Shown here piece after piece: positions 1 to 5,587 of a stretch of DNA of 9,165 nt. The stretch's first letter is position 1. Each line of letters starts with the position of its first letter. Source of the DNA: an uncultured Collinsella sp. Its GTDB lineage: Bacteria; Actinomycetota; Coriobacteriia; Coriobacteriales; Coriobacteriaceae. Both the position numbers and the translations under genes were made by a program. The notes below the pieces were generated by a model. The model saw nothing but the letters and a program-made list of their open reading frames with translations. It was not told the DNA's origin and made no database searches. The stretch lies in the NCBI GenBank assembly GCA_958447915.1, contig CAUDCB010000070.1, positions 1-9,165 of the forward strand. The letters run 5' to 3'.

Positions 1-1
1 G

Positions 2-346
2 CTTATCCGGGTCACGATCAATGAATGTAAATCTCTCTTTCGAAAGCCGTGGAGGCGCGTGGAGGATATTGAGAATCTGGCCGATTCGCTTTCGACAGCG
101 CAGGATGAGACCAAGGCCGTCCTGTCAGATGTCATGCGGCTTCCGGAACGATTCCGTATCCCCATCGTGCTCTATTACTATCTGGGCTTCTCGACTTCAG
201 AAATTGCCGAGTTACTGCATGTGCCAGCCGCGACCGTTCGAACGCGTTTAGCTCGCGGCAGATCGAAGCTCAAGTTCATCCTAGAGGAGGGCGACCGTGA
301 AATCCAACCAGATCAAGCAGGCCTTCGAGTCCGTCCAAGCCGATAG
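2..346 (+). CDS. ECF-type RNA polymerase sigma factor, C-terminal part (5' end outside window)
   Basis: The reading frame is open from the window edge, so only about the last 114 residues are visible; the real start and the core-binding region 2 lie upstream. The first residues (LIRVTINECKSLFRKPWRR) look like the end of region 2 and the linker of sigma-70 family ECF factors. Then comes region 4: a helix with LPERFRIPIVLYYYLGFS and a helix-turn-helix with SEIAELLHVPAATVRTRLARG, which in this family recognises the -35 element. The gene ends inside the next coding region, a 50-nt overlap that suggests translational coupling with the downstream membrane protein, the usual arrangement for a sigma factor and its anti-sigma regulator. 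An ATG at 21 and a GTG at 59 exist but are not needed as starts because the upstream frame is coding. The family call is firm; which ECF group it belongs to cannot be told from the fragment. Confidence 0.88.
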   Translation, partial: LIRVTINECKSLFRKPWRRVEDIENLADSLSTAQDETKAVLSDVMRLPERFRIPIVLYYYLGFSTSEIAELLHVPAATVRTRLARGRSKLKFILEEGDREIQPDQAGLRVRPSR

Positions 347-1373
347 CGATCTTGCTGACCGTGTTCTTTATGCCGCTGCTGGCGAGCCGCTTCGCCGAAA
401 GGGTCACGCGAAGCCTCTGTATGTTGCCGTAATCGGATGTCTTGCCGGAGTGCTGGCGACCGGAGGGGTCGCCTACGCTGTTGTCAATTCCAGTTATTTT
501 GCCTCTGCCTGGGGAAACCATGGCAACGGAGAGTCCGTTACCTGGACAAATGGCGGCTCGTCGGGGACGAAATATACCTACACCAGAGAGTTTGGTGATG
601 GTATCGCGCCCCAAAGCCTGGAGGGTGCAGTCCAGAAGGTCAATCTGTCCGTCGAGGGCAACGGCTATACGCTCGACATTCATGAGATGGCAATCGACGA
701 GAACGGTTGCGGTGCTGTGACGTTTACATTGTCCAATCCGAATGGCGTTAACTACTACAAGCCGGCGGCAGAGCTTGGCGAACTTGTTCTCTATGGTGAA
801 GAAGAAGGGGGCGTCAGTACACCCAGCATGAACTTCGGCGAGGAATGGGCTGATACACGCTGCACCATTGATAAAGACACATCAAGCGACACGGTCATTA
901 ACGGCACGATGTACTTTGCATCTTGGAATCGCGATCGAGATTTACGACATGCGGTCACCTGGAATATCTCCTGGACCGAGGGCAAAGGTGAGGATGCGAA
1001 GGTGATCGAGGTGTCGACGCCAGAGTTTAACGTCGGAGCGCACGTCGATACAAAAGAACTCCGCTCCGATGACTCGCCTCTCGAGATCAGTCCGTTTTCC
1101 ATCCAGACGCACATCGATGATCTGGGCTATGAAGCAGTTGATCATAAACTGACCGTCACCTACAAGGATGGGTCAGAGCAGATTATCGAAGATGACGACG
1201 CAGGGGCGTACAATTTCTATGTTTCGATGGGACGCAATAGCGGAGAGAACATTTGGGTGCCAACGAAGTTGATTGATGTCGACCAAGTGGTTTCAGTAAC
1301 GCTCGAAGGCACACGCTGCACTTCAACAGGGGGCGCCGAAACGTCGGAACCCTTTACCATCGTCTATTCGTAA
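297..1373 (+). CDS. Single-pass membrane protein, probable anti-sigma / DUF4179-like regulator
   Basis: A 358-residue protein starting at GTG 297, chosen because GAGGAGG at 284-290 lies 6 nt upstream. Residues 1-39 are short, charged and presumably cytoplasmic. They have the IKQAFESVQADSDLADRVL pattern typical of sigma-linked membrane regulators. Residues about 41-63 form one hydrophobic membrane segment (PLYVAVIGCLAGVLATGG and following). The remaining roughly 295 residues are rich in Thr, Ser, Asp and Gly and have the alternating pattern of an extracytoplasmic beta-rich domain. No zinc anti-sigma HxxxCxxC motif is seen. The 50-nt overlap with the sigma gene suggests it holds that factor at the membrane and releases it on an outside signal; the signal is unknown. 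The resemblance to DUF4179-type proteins is from memory and moderate. Codon use is less biased and more AT-rich than in the ribosomal genes. Confidence 0.7.
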   Translation: MKSNQIKQAFESVQADSDLADRVLYAAAGEPLRRKGHAKPLYVAVIGCLAGVLATGGVAYAVVNSSYFASAWGNHGNGESVTWTNGGSSGTKYTYTREFGDGIAPQSLEGAVQKVNLSVEGNGYTLDIHEMAIDENGCGAVTFTLSNPNGVNYYKPAAELGELVLYGEEEGGVSTPSMNFGEEWADTRCTIDKDTSSDTVINGTMYFASWNRDRDLRHAVTWNISWTEGKGEDAKVIEVSTPEFNVGAHVDTKELRSDDSPLEISPFSIQTHIDDLGYEAVDHKLTVTYKDGSEQIIEDDDAGAYNFYVSMGRNSGENIWVPTKLIDVDQVVSVTLEGTRCTSTGGAETSEPFTIVYS

Positions 1374-1380
1374 GATTTGG

Positions 1381-1413
1381 GGCCGCTTTCTACTAGGGGA
1401 AGCGGCCTTCTTT
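1381..1413 (+). terminator. Rho-independent terminator of the sigma/anti-sigma operon
   Basis: GGCCGCTT at 1381-1388 pairs with AAGCGGCC at 1400-1407, giving an 8-bp GC-rich stem that C1390-G1398 can extend. It is followed by TTCTTT. It begins 7 nt after the stop codon, so it most likely ends the sigma/anti-sigma transcript. Confidence 0.85.
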
Positions 1414-1458
1414 GCGGTAAATGGGCGGTTAGACCGCACGATATTCGCCTGCATTCCT

Positions 1459-1579
1459 GAAGTATGCGGCAAAATCTTGATGGGTCGACCACACCGTATA
1501 TGCTCAAGCGCTCTACCTGCGGGTTTATTATCGCAAAACCCCGGTGCGCTCGGCGGGTCCAGAATTTGCCGCATACTTC
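1459..1579. repeat. 121-bp inverted-repeat element (MITE-like or structured intergenic repeat)
   Basis: The ends are inverted repeats of 19 bp with one mismatch: 1459-1477 (GAAGTATGCGGCAAAATCT) and 1561-1579. Inside, further complementary pairs are nested in order: GACC 1487-1490 with GGTC 1556-1559, CACCG 1492-1496 with CGGTG 1542-1546, and GGGTTT 1521-1526 with AAACCC 1536-1541. The whole piece could therefore fold into one long imperfect hairpin. It has no coding capacity. This is the look of a small non-autonomous mobile element or a dispersed intergenic repeat; copy number elsewhere cannot be seen from here. No clear target duplication is visible at its borders. Confidence 0.6.
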
Positions 1580-1657
1580 CGAAAGCGCCGCCGATTTCCA
1601 TGCGACAGGTGAGAGCAGATCACCGTTGGAGCGCGACGTTTCCCCAGATAAAACCGA

Positions 1658-1687
1658 CCAAAATAAACCTGTCCCTTTTTGGCAGGT
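1658..1687. repeat. GGGACAGG-type motif with two overlapping hairpins (possible REP-like site)
   Basis: CCAAAA (1658-1663) is complementary to TTTTGG (1677-1682), and ACCTG (1667-1671) to CAGGT (1683-1687). The two pairings interlock, so they are alternatives. On the minus strand the core reads AAAAAGGGACAGGTTTATTTT. Similar GGGACAGG/GGGACAGAC strings occur near IS200-like REP-associated transposases in many bacteria (a general recollection, not tested). Nothing here encodes a transposase, so if related it would be a solo target or remnant. Confidence 0.35.
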
Positions 1688-1710
1688 AACGTTGCCCCGA
1701 CGAGCACGTC

Positions 1711-1849
1711 GGATCCCCGGCCCGGGCGGCACAGGGGTTAAGTTTGTCGCGAGCTCCGCACGAGCCGGAGGCCACTTAATGTGGCCTCCGTGCGAGCCAG
1801 GACTGTAGAGCAGCAAACTTAACCCCTGTGCCGCCCGGCCCGGGAATCC
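1711..1849. repeat. Large inverted repeat with 36-bp arms around a 10-bp hairpin
   Basis: The left arm 1711-1746 and right arm 1814-1849 are complementary over 36 bp with two mismatches; the inner 24 bp (1723-1746 with 1814-1837) match perfectly. Between them lies a second hairpin: CGGAGGCCAC at 1766-1775 with GTGGCCTCCG at 1781-1790, loop TTAAT. CGCA 1757-1760 with TGCG 1791-1794 extends it across a five-base bulge. As RNA this would form an exceptionally stable two-storey stem; as DNA it could extrude a cruciform. There is no T-tract directly after the outer stem. It may be a mobile-element relic, a dispersed repeat, or an insulating structure between the two operons. Confidence 0.8.
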
Positions 1850-1880
1850 ACCCCCCCGCGCACAGGAGGGGATTCCTTTT
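1843..1880 (+). terminator. Terminator-like hairpin overlapping the right arm of the large inverted repeat
   Basis: GGAATCC at 1843-1849 pairs with GGATTCC at 1870-1876. The inner C-run (1851-1857) can partly pair with GGAGGG (1865-1870). TTTT follows at 1877-1880. The first strand of this stem is also the end of the right arm of the 36-bp repeat, so the two folds exclude each other. It would stop rightward transcription before the str promoter. Function is inferred from shape only. Confidence 0.5.
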
Positions 1881-1935
1881 GTGTAGGCTTTGCGGAAATG
1901 TGCCAATTTTGGGATACGCCCGGCGGCGTGGTCTG

Positions 1936-1964
1936 TTGACGGCACAGCTAACGCCACGTATCCT
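1936..1964 (+). promoter_or_regulatory. Promoter of the str operon (rpsL-rpsG-fusA-rpsJ)
   Basis: A -35 box TTGACG (1936-1941) and -10 box TATCCT (1959-1964) are separated by exactly 17 bp, a near-consensus housekeeping sigma promoter. Transcription would start near 1971, giving a leader of roughly 85 nt before rpsL. A weaker possible promoter (TTGCGG 1890-1895, 17 bp, GATACG 1913-1918) lies just upstream. Confidence 0.75.
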
Positions 1965-1983
1965 ATCGTACTGCGTGTTTCGT

Positions 1984-2001
1984 AGGGGGATGCTGACCCC
2001 T
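1984..2001 (+). promoter_or_regulatory. Small hairpin in the rpsL leader
   Basis: AGGGG (1984-1988) can pair with CCCCT (1997-2001) over an 8-nt loop, in the untranslated leader between the predicted start of transcription and the rpsL ribosome binding site. There is no T-tract, so it is not a terminator. It may stabilise the transcript or take part in leader control; no role can be assigned from sequence. Confidence 0.35.
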
Positions 2002-2057
2002 CGATTCAAGCCGTTGCACTTTACAGAAAGCTGGAATCATTCGAGAAGGAGTACGCT

Positions 2058-2435
2058 TTGCCTACTATTAACCAGCTGGTTCGCCAGGGCCGTCGTTCCG
2101 TGCCCAAGAAGTCCAAGAACGCTGCTCTGCAGCACAACTCCCAGAAGCGCGGCGTGTGCACCCGCGTCTTCACCACGAGCCCCAAGAAGCCGAACTCGGC
2201 TCTTCGTAAGGTTGCCCGTGTTCGCCTTGTCAACGGCATCGAAGTTACTGCTTACATCCCGGGTGAGGGCCACAACCTGCAGGAGCACTCCATCGTGCTC
2301 GTCCGCGGCGGTCGTGTCCGTGACCTCCCTGGTGTCCGTTATCACGTCATCCGTGGCGCCTACGACGCTGCTCCGGTCCAGAACCGTATGCAGGCCCGTT
2401 CCAAGTACGGTGCTAAGCGCCCCAAGGCTAAATAA
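2058..2435 (+). CDS. rpsL: 30S ribosomal protein S12
   Basis: S12 sits at the decoding centre of the 30S subunit and helps control translational accuracy. The 125-residue length is standard. The start is TTG 2058, set by AAGGAG at 2046-2051 (6 nt spacing) and by the conserved N-terminus MPTINQLVRQGRR. Conserved blocks visible are KRGVCTRV (30-37), the decoding loop PKKPNSALRK (42-51), PGEGHNLQEHS (68-78), GGRVRDLPGVRYH (84-96) and the tail ARSKYGAKRPKAK. Lys43 and Lys44 are wild type. Position 88 is Arg (GGRVRDLPG), where Mycobacterium tuberculosis and Escherichia coli have Lys; substitution of that Lys is a classic streptomycin-resistance change. It is the first gene of the str operon, read from the promoter at 1936-1964. 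Confidence 0.98.
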   Translation: MPTINQLVRQGRRSVPKKSKNAALQHNSQKRGVCTRVFTTSPKKPNSALRKVARVRLVNGIEVTAYIPGEGHNLQEHSIVLVRGGRVRDLPGVRYHVIRGAYDAAPVQNRMQARSKYGAKRPKAK

Positions 2436-2460
2436 GCCAGATAACGTTTTGATACTTTCG

Positions 2461-2486
2461 CCGTGTGCCGCCTAAGCGCCGCACGG
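2461..2486 (+). promoter_or_regulatory. rpsL-rpsG intercistronic hairpin, candidate S7 autoregulatory site
   Basis: Bases 2461-2471 (CCGTGTGCCGC) pair with 2476-2486 (GCGCCGCACGG) around the loop CTAA, with one C-C mismatch and one G-T pair. No T-tract follows, so it is not a terminator. It ends 8 nt before the TAAGGAG ribosome binding site of rpsG (2495-2501). In Escherichia coli the S12-S7 spacer carries the binding site through which S7 represses its own translation. The position matches; binding here is an inference. Confidence 0.45.
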
Positions 2487-2508
2487 TAGACACTTAAGGA
2501 GATTTCAC

Positions 2509-2982
2509 ATGCCGCGTCGTGCAGCAGCTAATCGTCGTGAGGTTCAGCCTGACGCCGTTTACAACAACCGCCTGGTGACTCAGCTCATCAACAAGGTCCT
2601 TCTTGACGGCAAGAAGGCCACCGCTGAGCGCATCGTTTACACCGCTTTCGAGATCGTTGCCGAGAAGTCCGAGGGCGGCGACGCTCTCGCTACCTTCAAG
2701 AAGGCTATGGACAACGTCAAGCCCACGCTCGAGGTTAAGCCCAAGCGTGTCGGTGGCGCTACCTATCAGGTCCCGATGGAGGTCAACTCCCGTCGTTCCA
2801 CCGCTCTGGGTATCCGCTGGATCGTCAACTTCTCCCGCGCTCGCAAGGAGAAGACCATGGCCGAGCGTCTCGCCAACGAGATTCTCGACGCCTCCAACGG
2901 CCTGGGCGCTTCCGTCAAGAAGCGTGAGGACGTCTTCAAGATGGCCGAGGCCAACCGCGCGTTCTCTCACTATCGTTGGTAA
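2509..2982 (+). CDS. rpsG: 30S ribosomal protein S7
   Basis: S7 nucleates assembly of the 30S head by binding the 3' major domain of 16S rRNA and lies near the E-site tRNA. The protein has 157 residues, the normal bacterial length. ATG 2509 is preceded by TAAGGAG at 2495-2501. Typical features are the basic N-terminus PRRAAANRR, the first helices with NNRLVTQLINKVLLDGKK (19-36), the beta-hairpin around VGGATYQVPMEV (81-92) that reaches toward the E site, RKEKTMAERLANEI (112-125) and the end AEANRAFSHYRW. It follows rpsL after a 73-nt spacer holding a hairpin and precedes fusA by 19 nt. Codon use is strongly biased, as expected for high expression. Confidence 0.98.
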   Translation: MPRRAAANRREVQPDAVYNNRLVTQLINKVLLDGKKATAERIVYTAFEIVAEKSEGGDALATFKKAMDNVKPTLEVKPKRVGGATYQVPMEVNSRRSTALGIRWIVNFSRARKEKTMAERLANEILDASNGLGASVKKREDVFKMAEANRAFSHYRW

Positions 2983-3001
2983 GTTAAGGTAAGGAACTAA
3001 C

Positions 3002-5101
3002 ATGGCTAAGCCTAAGTACAAGCTTTCCGATACCCGTAACATCGGCATCATGGCTCACATCGATGCTGGTAAGACCACCACGACCGAGCGTATTCTTTAC
3101 TACACCGGTAAGACCCACAAGATCGGTGAGGTCCATGAGGGCGCTGCCACCATGGACTGGATGGTTCAGGAGCAGGAGCGCGGCGTAACCATTACCTCCG
3201 CTGCTACTACCTGCTTCTGGAACAAGGACGGTAAGGACTACCGCATCCAGATCATCGACACCCCGGGCCACGTTGACTTCACCGCCGAGGTCGAGCGCTG
3301 CCTGCGCGTCCTCGATGGCGCTGTCGCCGTCTTCGACGCCGTTGCCGGCGTTCAGCCCCAGTCTGAGACCGTTTGGCGTCAGGCTTCCACCTTCAACGTC
3401 CCCCGCATCGCCTTCATCAACAAGTATGACCGCGTGGGCGCTGACTTCTTCAACGCTATCGAGACCATGAAGGATCGTCTCGACGCCAACGCCGTGGCCG
3501 CTCAGGTCCCGATGGGCGCCGAGGACAACTTCTGGGGCGTCATCGACCTGGTCACCATGACTGCATGGGACTTCAAGGCCGACGAGAAGGGTATGACCTA
3601 CCCCGAGCCGATGGACGAGATCCCGGCTGAGTTTGCCGACATCGCTGCCACCAAGCGCGAGGAGCTCCTCGACGCTGCTGCCAGCTTTGACGACGAGCTC
3701 ATGGAGAAGATCCTCATGGAGGAGGACTTCACCGTCGAGGAGCTCAAGGCTGCTCTGCGCAAGGGCGTTCTGGCCAACGAGCTCAACCTCGTCTTCGTGG
3801 GTTCCGCCTACAAGAACAAGGGCGTTCAGGAGCTGCTCGACGCTGTCGTCGACTACCTGCCCAGCCCGCTTGACGTCGAGGCCGTCACCGGTACCGATCC
3901 GGACACCGGCGAGGAGATTCAGCGTCATCCTTCCTTCGACGAGCCCTTCTCCGGCCTGGTCTTCAAGATCATGACCGACCCGTTCGTCGGTAAGCTCACC
4001 TACGTCCGCGTTTACTCCGGCCGCGCCGAGTCCGGCTCCTACGTTGTCAACGCTTCCAACGGTCAGCGCGAGCGCCTCGGCCGCATCCTCGAGATGAACG
4101 CCGCCGAGCGTATCGACCGTGACGACGCTGCCGCCGGCGACATCGTCGCTTGCGTCGGCTTCAAGAACTCCACCACCGGTGACACCCTGTGCGCCGAGGG
4201 CAAGGAGATCGTCCTCGAGAAGATCGAGTTCGCTAAGCCCGTTATTGACGTTGCCATCGAGCCCAAGACCAAGGCCGAGCAGGACAAGATGTCCCTGGCT
4301 CTGACCAAGCTCGCCGAGGAGGACCCGACCTTCCAGGTGTCCACCAACCACGAGACCGGCCAGACCATCATCGCCGGCATGGGCGAGCTGCACCTCGAGA
4401 TCATCGTCGACCGTCTGCTCCGCGAGTTCAAGGTTGACGCTAACGTCGGTAAGCCCCAGGTTGCCTACCGCGAGACCGCTGGTCACGACGTCGAGAAGGC
4501 TGAGGGCAAGTTCGTCCGTCAGTCCGGCGGTCGCGGTCAGTACGGCCACGCCGTCATCAAGCTCGAGAAGATGGAGGAGGGCTTCGGCTACGAGTTCGTC
4601 AACGCTATCGTCGGCGGCGTCGTGCCCAAGGAGTACATCCCGTCCATCGACAAGGGCATCCAGGAGGCCCTGAACACCGGTGTTATCGCCGGCTTCCCGG
4701 TCCTCGACGTTAAGGTCACCCTGTTCGACGGTTCTTACCACGAGGTCGACTCCTCCGAGGCCGCCTTCAAGATCGCCGGTTCCATGGCTATCAAGGACGC
4801 CCTCAAGAAGTCCGATCCGCAGCTGCTCGAGCCGATCATGGCTGTCGAGGTCGAGACCCCCGAGCAGTACATGGGCGACGTTATGGGCAACCTCTCCGGT
4901 CGCCGCGGCAAGATCGAGGGCATGGAGGATCGCAAGAACAGCAAGCTCATCCGTGCCAAGGTGCCGCTGGGCGAGATGTTCGGTTACGCTACCGACCTTC
5001 GCTCCCAGACCCAGGGCCGTGCATCCTACACGATGCAGTTCGACTCTTATGAGCCCGCGCCCAAGTCCATCGTGGACGAGGTCATGAGCAAGAACGCCTA
5101 A
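3002..5101 (+). CDS. fusA: Translation elongation factor G
   Basis: EF-G is the GTPase that drives translocation of tRNA and mRNA on the ribosome and, with ribosome recycling factor, splits the ribosome. The 699-residue length is typical. ATG 3002 has AAGGA at 2991-2995. The G domain shows the P-loop AHIDAGKT (18-25), switch I with RGVTI (60-64), switch II DTPGHVDF (86-93) and NKYD (140-143), where most EF-Gs have NKMD. Domain IV shows the conserved RQSGGRGQYGHAV stretch and the tip region YHEVDSSEAAFKIA; the C-terminus is domain V. Extreme codon bias means TTA, CTA and TCA are absent, which leaves a very long open frame on the opposite strand. It is the third gene of the str operon. The next gene is rpsJ, not the tuf gene usually found here. 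Confidence 0.99.
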   Translation: MAKPKYKLSDTRNIGIMAHIDAGKTTTTERILYYTGKTHKIGEVHEGAATMDWMVQEQERGVTITSAATTCFWNKDGKDYRIQIIDTPGHVDFTAEVERCLRVLDGAVAVFDAVAGVQPQSETVWRQASTFNVPRIAFINKYDRVGADFFNAIETMKDRLDANAVAAQVPMGAEDNFWGVIDLVTMTAWDFKADEKGMTYPEPMDEIPAEFADIAATKREELLDAAASFDDELMEKILMEEDFTVEELKAALRKGVLANELNLVFVGSAYKNKGVQELLDAVVDYLPSPLDVEAVTGTDPDTGEEIQRHPSFDEPFSGLVFKIMTDPFVGKLTYVRVYSGRAESGSYVVNASNGQRERLGRILEMNAAERIDRDDAAAGDIVACVGFKNSTTGDTLCAEGKEIVLEKIEFAKPVIDVAIEPKTKAEQDKMSLALTKLAEEDPTFQVSTNHETGQTIIAGMGELHLEIIVDRLLREFKVDANVGKPQVAYRETAGHDVEKAEGKFVRQSGGRGQYGHAVIKLEKMEEGFGYEFVNAIVGGVVPKEYIPSIDKGIQEALNTGVIAGFPVLDVKVTLFDGSYHEVDSSEAAFKIAGSMAIKDALKKSDPQLLEPIMAVEVETPEQYMGDVMGNLSGRRGKIEGMEDRKNSKLIRAKVPLGEMFGYATDLRSQTQGRASYTMQFDSYEPAPKSIVDEVMSKNA

Positions 5102-5126
5102 GTTCGAGCTCCCTGTTACGTAATCC

Positions 5127-5145
5127 TGCGAGAACATCTCTCGCA
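5127..5145 (+). promoter_or_regulatory. fusA-rpsJ intercistronic hairpin
   Basis: TGCGAGA (5127-5133) and TCTCGCA (5139-5145) form a perfect 7-bp stem with a 5-nt loop. CTCTTT follows, then the rpsJ ribosome binding site GGAGG (5152-5156). The short pyrimidine tract would make only a weak terminator, so it more likely marks a processing or attenuation point that tunes rpsJ output. The role is inferred. Confidence 0.4.
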
Positions 5146-5162
5146 CTCTTTGGAGGTTTAAG

Positions 5163-5471
5163 TTGGCTACCCAGAAGATCCGCATTCGCCTCAAGGGCTA
5201 TGATCACGAGGTCGTCGATCAGTCCGCGAAGCTCATCGTCGAGACCGCTCAGAAGACCGGCGCTCGCGTTTCCGGTCCTGTCCCCCTGCCCACCGAGCGC
5301 AACCTGTACACGGTTATCCGCTCGCCGCACGTGAACAAGGACTCCCGTGAGCAGTTCGAGATGCGCACCCACAAGCGCCTCATCGACATCCTCGACCCCA
5401 CCTCGGGCACCGTTGATTCGCTCATGCGTCTCGACCTTCCCGCTGGTGTCGACATCGACATCAAGCTCTAA
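5163..5471 (+). CDS. rpsJ: 30S ribosomal protein S10
   Basis: S10 is a 30S head protein and also the NusE partner of NusB in antitermination. The 102 residues match the usual length. The start is TTG 5163, fixed by GGAGG at 5152-5156 (6 nt spacing) and by the conserved N-terminus ATQKIRIRLKGYDHEVVD. Other hallmarks are SGPVPLPTERN (37-47), the loop VIRSPHVNKDSREQFEMRTHKR (51-72) and the end DSLMRLDLPAGVDIDIKL. It lies 61 nt after fusA and is closed off by a strong terminator. It is therefore the last gene of this operon and is not followed by rplC and the rest of the S10 cluster, which it normally heads. Confidence 0.98.
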   Translation: MATQKIRIRLKGYDHEVVDQSAKLIVETAQKTGARVSGPVPLPTERNLYTVIRSPHVNKDSREQFEMRTHKRLIDILDPTSGTVDSLMRLDLPAGVDIDIKL

Positions 5472-5490
5472 GCGATATCGCTCATAGCTT

Positions 5491-5528
5491 AAAGGGCCCC
5501 GCTGCCGTTACGGTAGCGGGGCCCTTTT
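5491..5528 (+). terminator. Strong Rho-independent terminator of the str operon
   Basis: Bases 5491-5507 (starting AAAGGGCCCCGC) pair with 5511-5527 around the loop TTA, a 17-bp stem with a single G-T pair, ending in CCCTTTTGTTT. It lies between convergent rpsJ and the biotin ligase gene. The A-rich left flank gives only a short T-tract on the other strand, so it may stop leftward transcripts too, less efficiently. A perfect 12-bp palindrome AGCGATATCGCT (5471-5482) lies just before it. Confidence 0.93.
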
Positions 5529-5587
5529 GTTTAGCATGATGGGTTTGGATCGCCGGGTAAGGCTGCCGAGCGGCTGGCTGTGGCACC

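Larger units (their letters stand above)
1374..2057. other. Long intergenic region with several structured repeats and the str promoter
   Basis: I see no convincing gene in this 684-nt gap. Open frames crossing it (for example a 197-codon minus-strand frame over 1364-1957) lack ribosome binding sites and run through inverted repeats, which create their own open frames. From left to right it holds the sigma-operon terminator, a 121-bp inverted-repeat element (1459-1579), a GGGACAGG-type motif (1658-1687), a small hairpin (CCGACG 1697-1702 with CGTCGG 1707-1712), a large inverted repeat (1711-1849), an overlapping terminator-like hairpin (1843-1880), and the promoter and leader of the ribosomal operon (1936-2057). 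In 1580-1657 I see nothing recognisable. Confidence 0.75.

Noticed and set aside
1658..1687. H-type pseudoknot formed by the two interlocking pairings
   Set aside because: There would be no bases left to cross the first stem, so both helices are unlikely to form together; alternatives or a protein site are more plausible.
1364..1957. 197-codon minus-strand open frame over the intergenic repeats
   Set aside because: No ribosome binding site, no family resemblance, and it runs through large inverted repeats and a terminator; likely chance.
1965..2057. Riboswitch in the rpsL leader
   Set aside because: Leader is short with only a 5-bp hairpin and no terminator or conserved aptamer pattern that I recognise.
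1828..2475. Plus-strand open frame overlapping rpsL, including an ATG in the rpsL leader at 1990
   Set aside because: It is out of frame with rpsL and composed of its shadow; the leader ATG has no properly spaced ribosome binding site and no stop before rpsL, so it is not a leader peptide.
2984..5194. 736-codon open frame on the minus strand across fusA
   Set aside because: It is in exact antisense codon phase with fusA and exists because fusA avoids TTA, CTA and TCA codons. The translation is low-complexity (Leu, Val, Asp, Gly rich) with no recognisable family.
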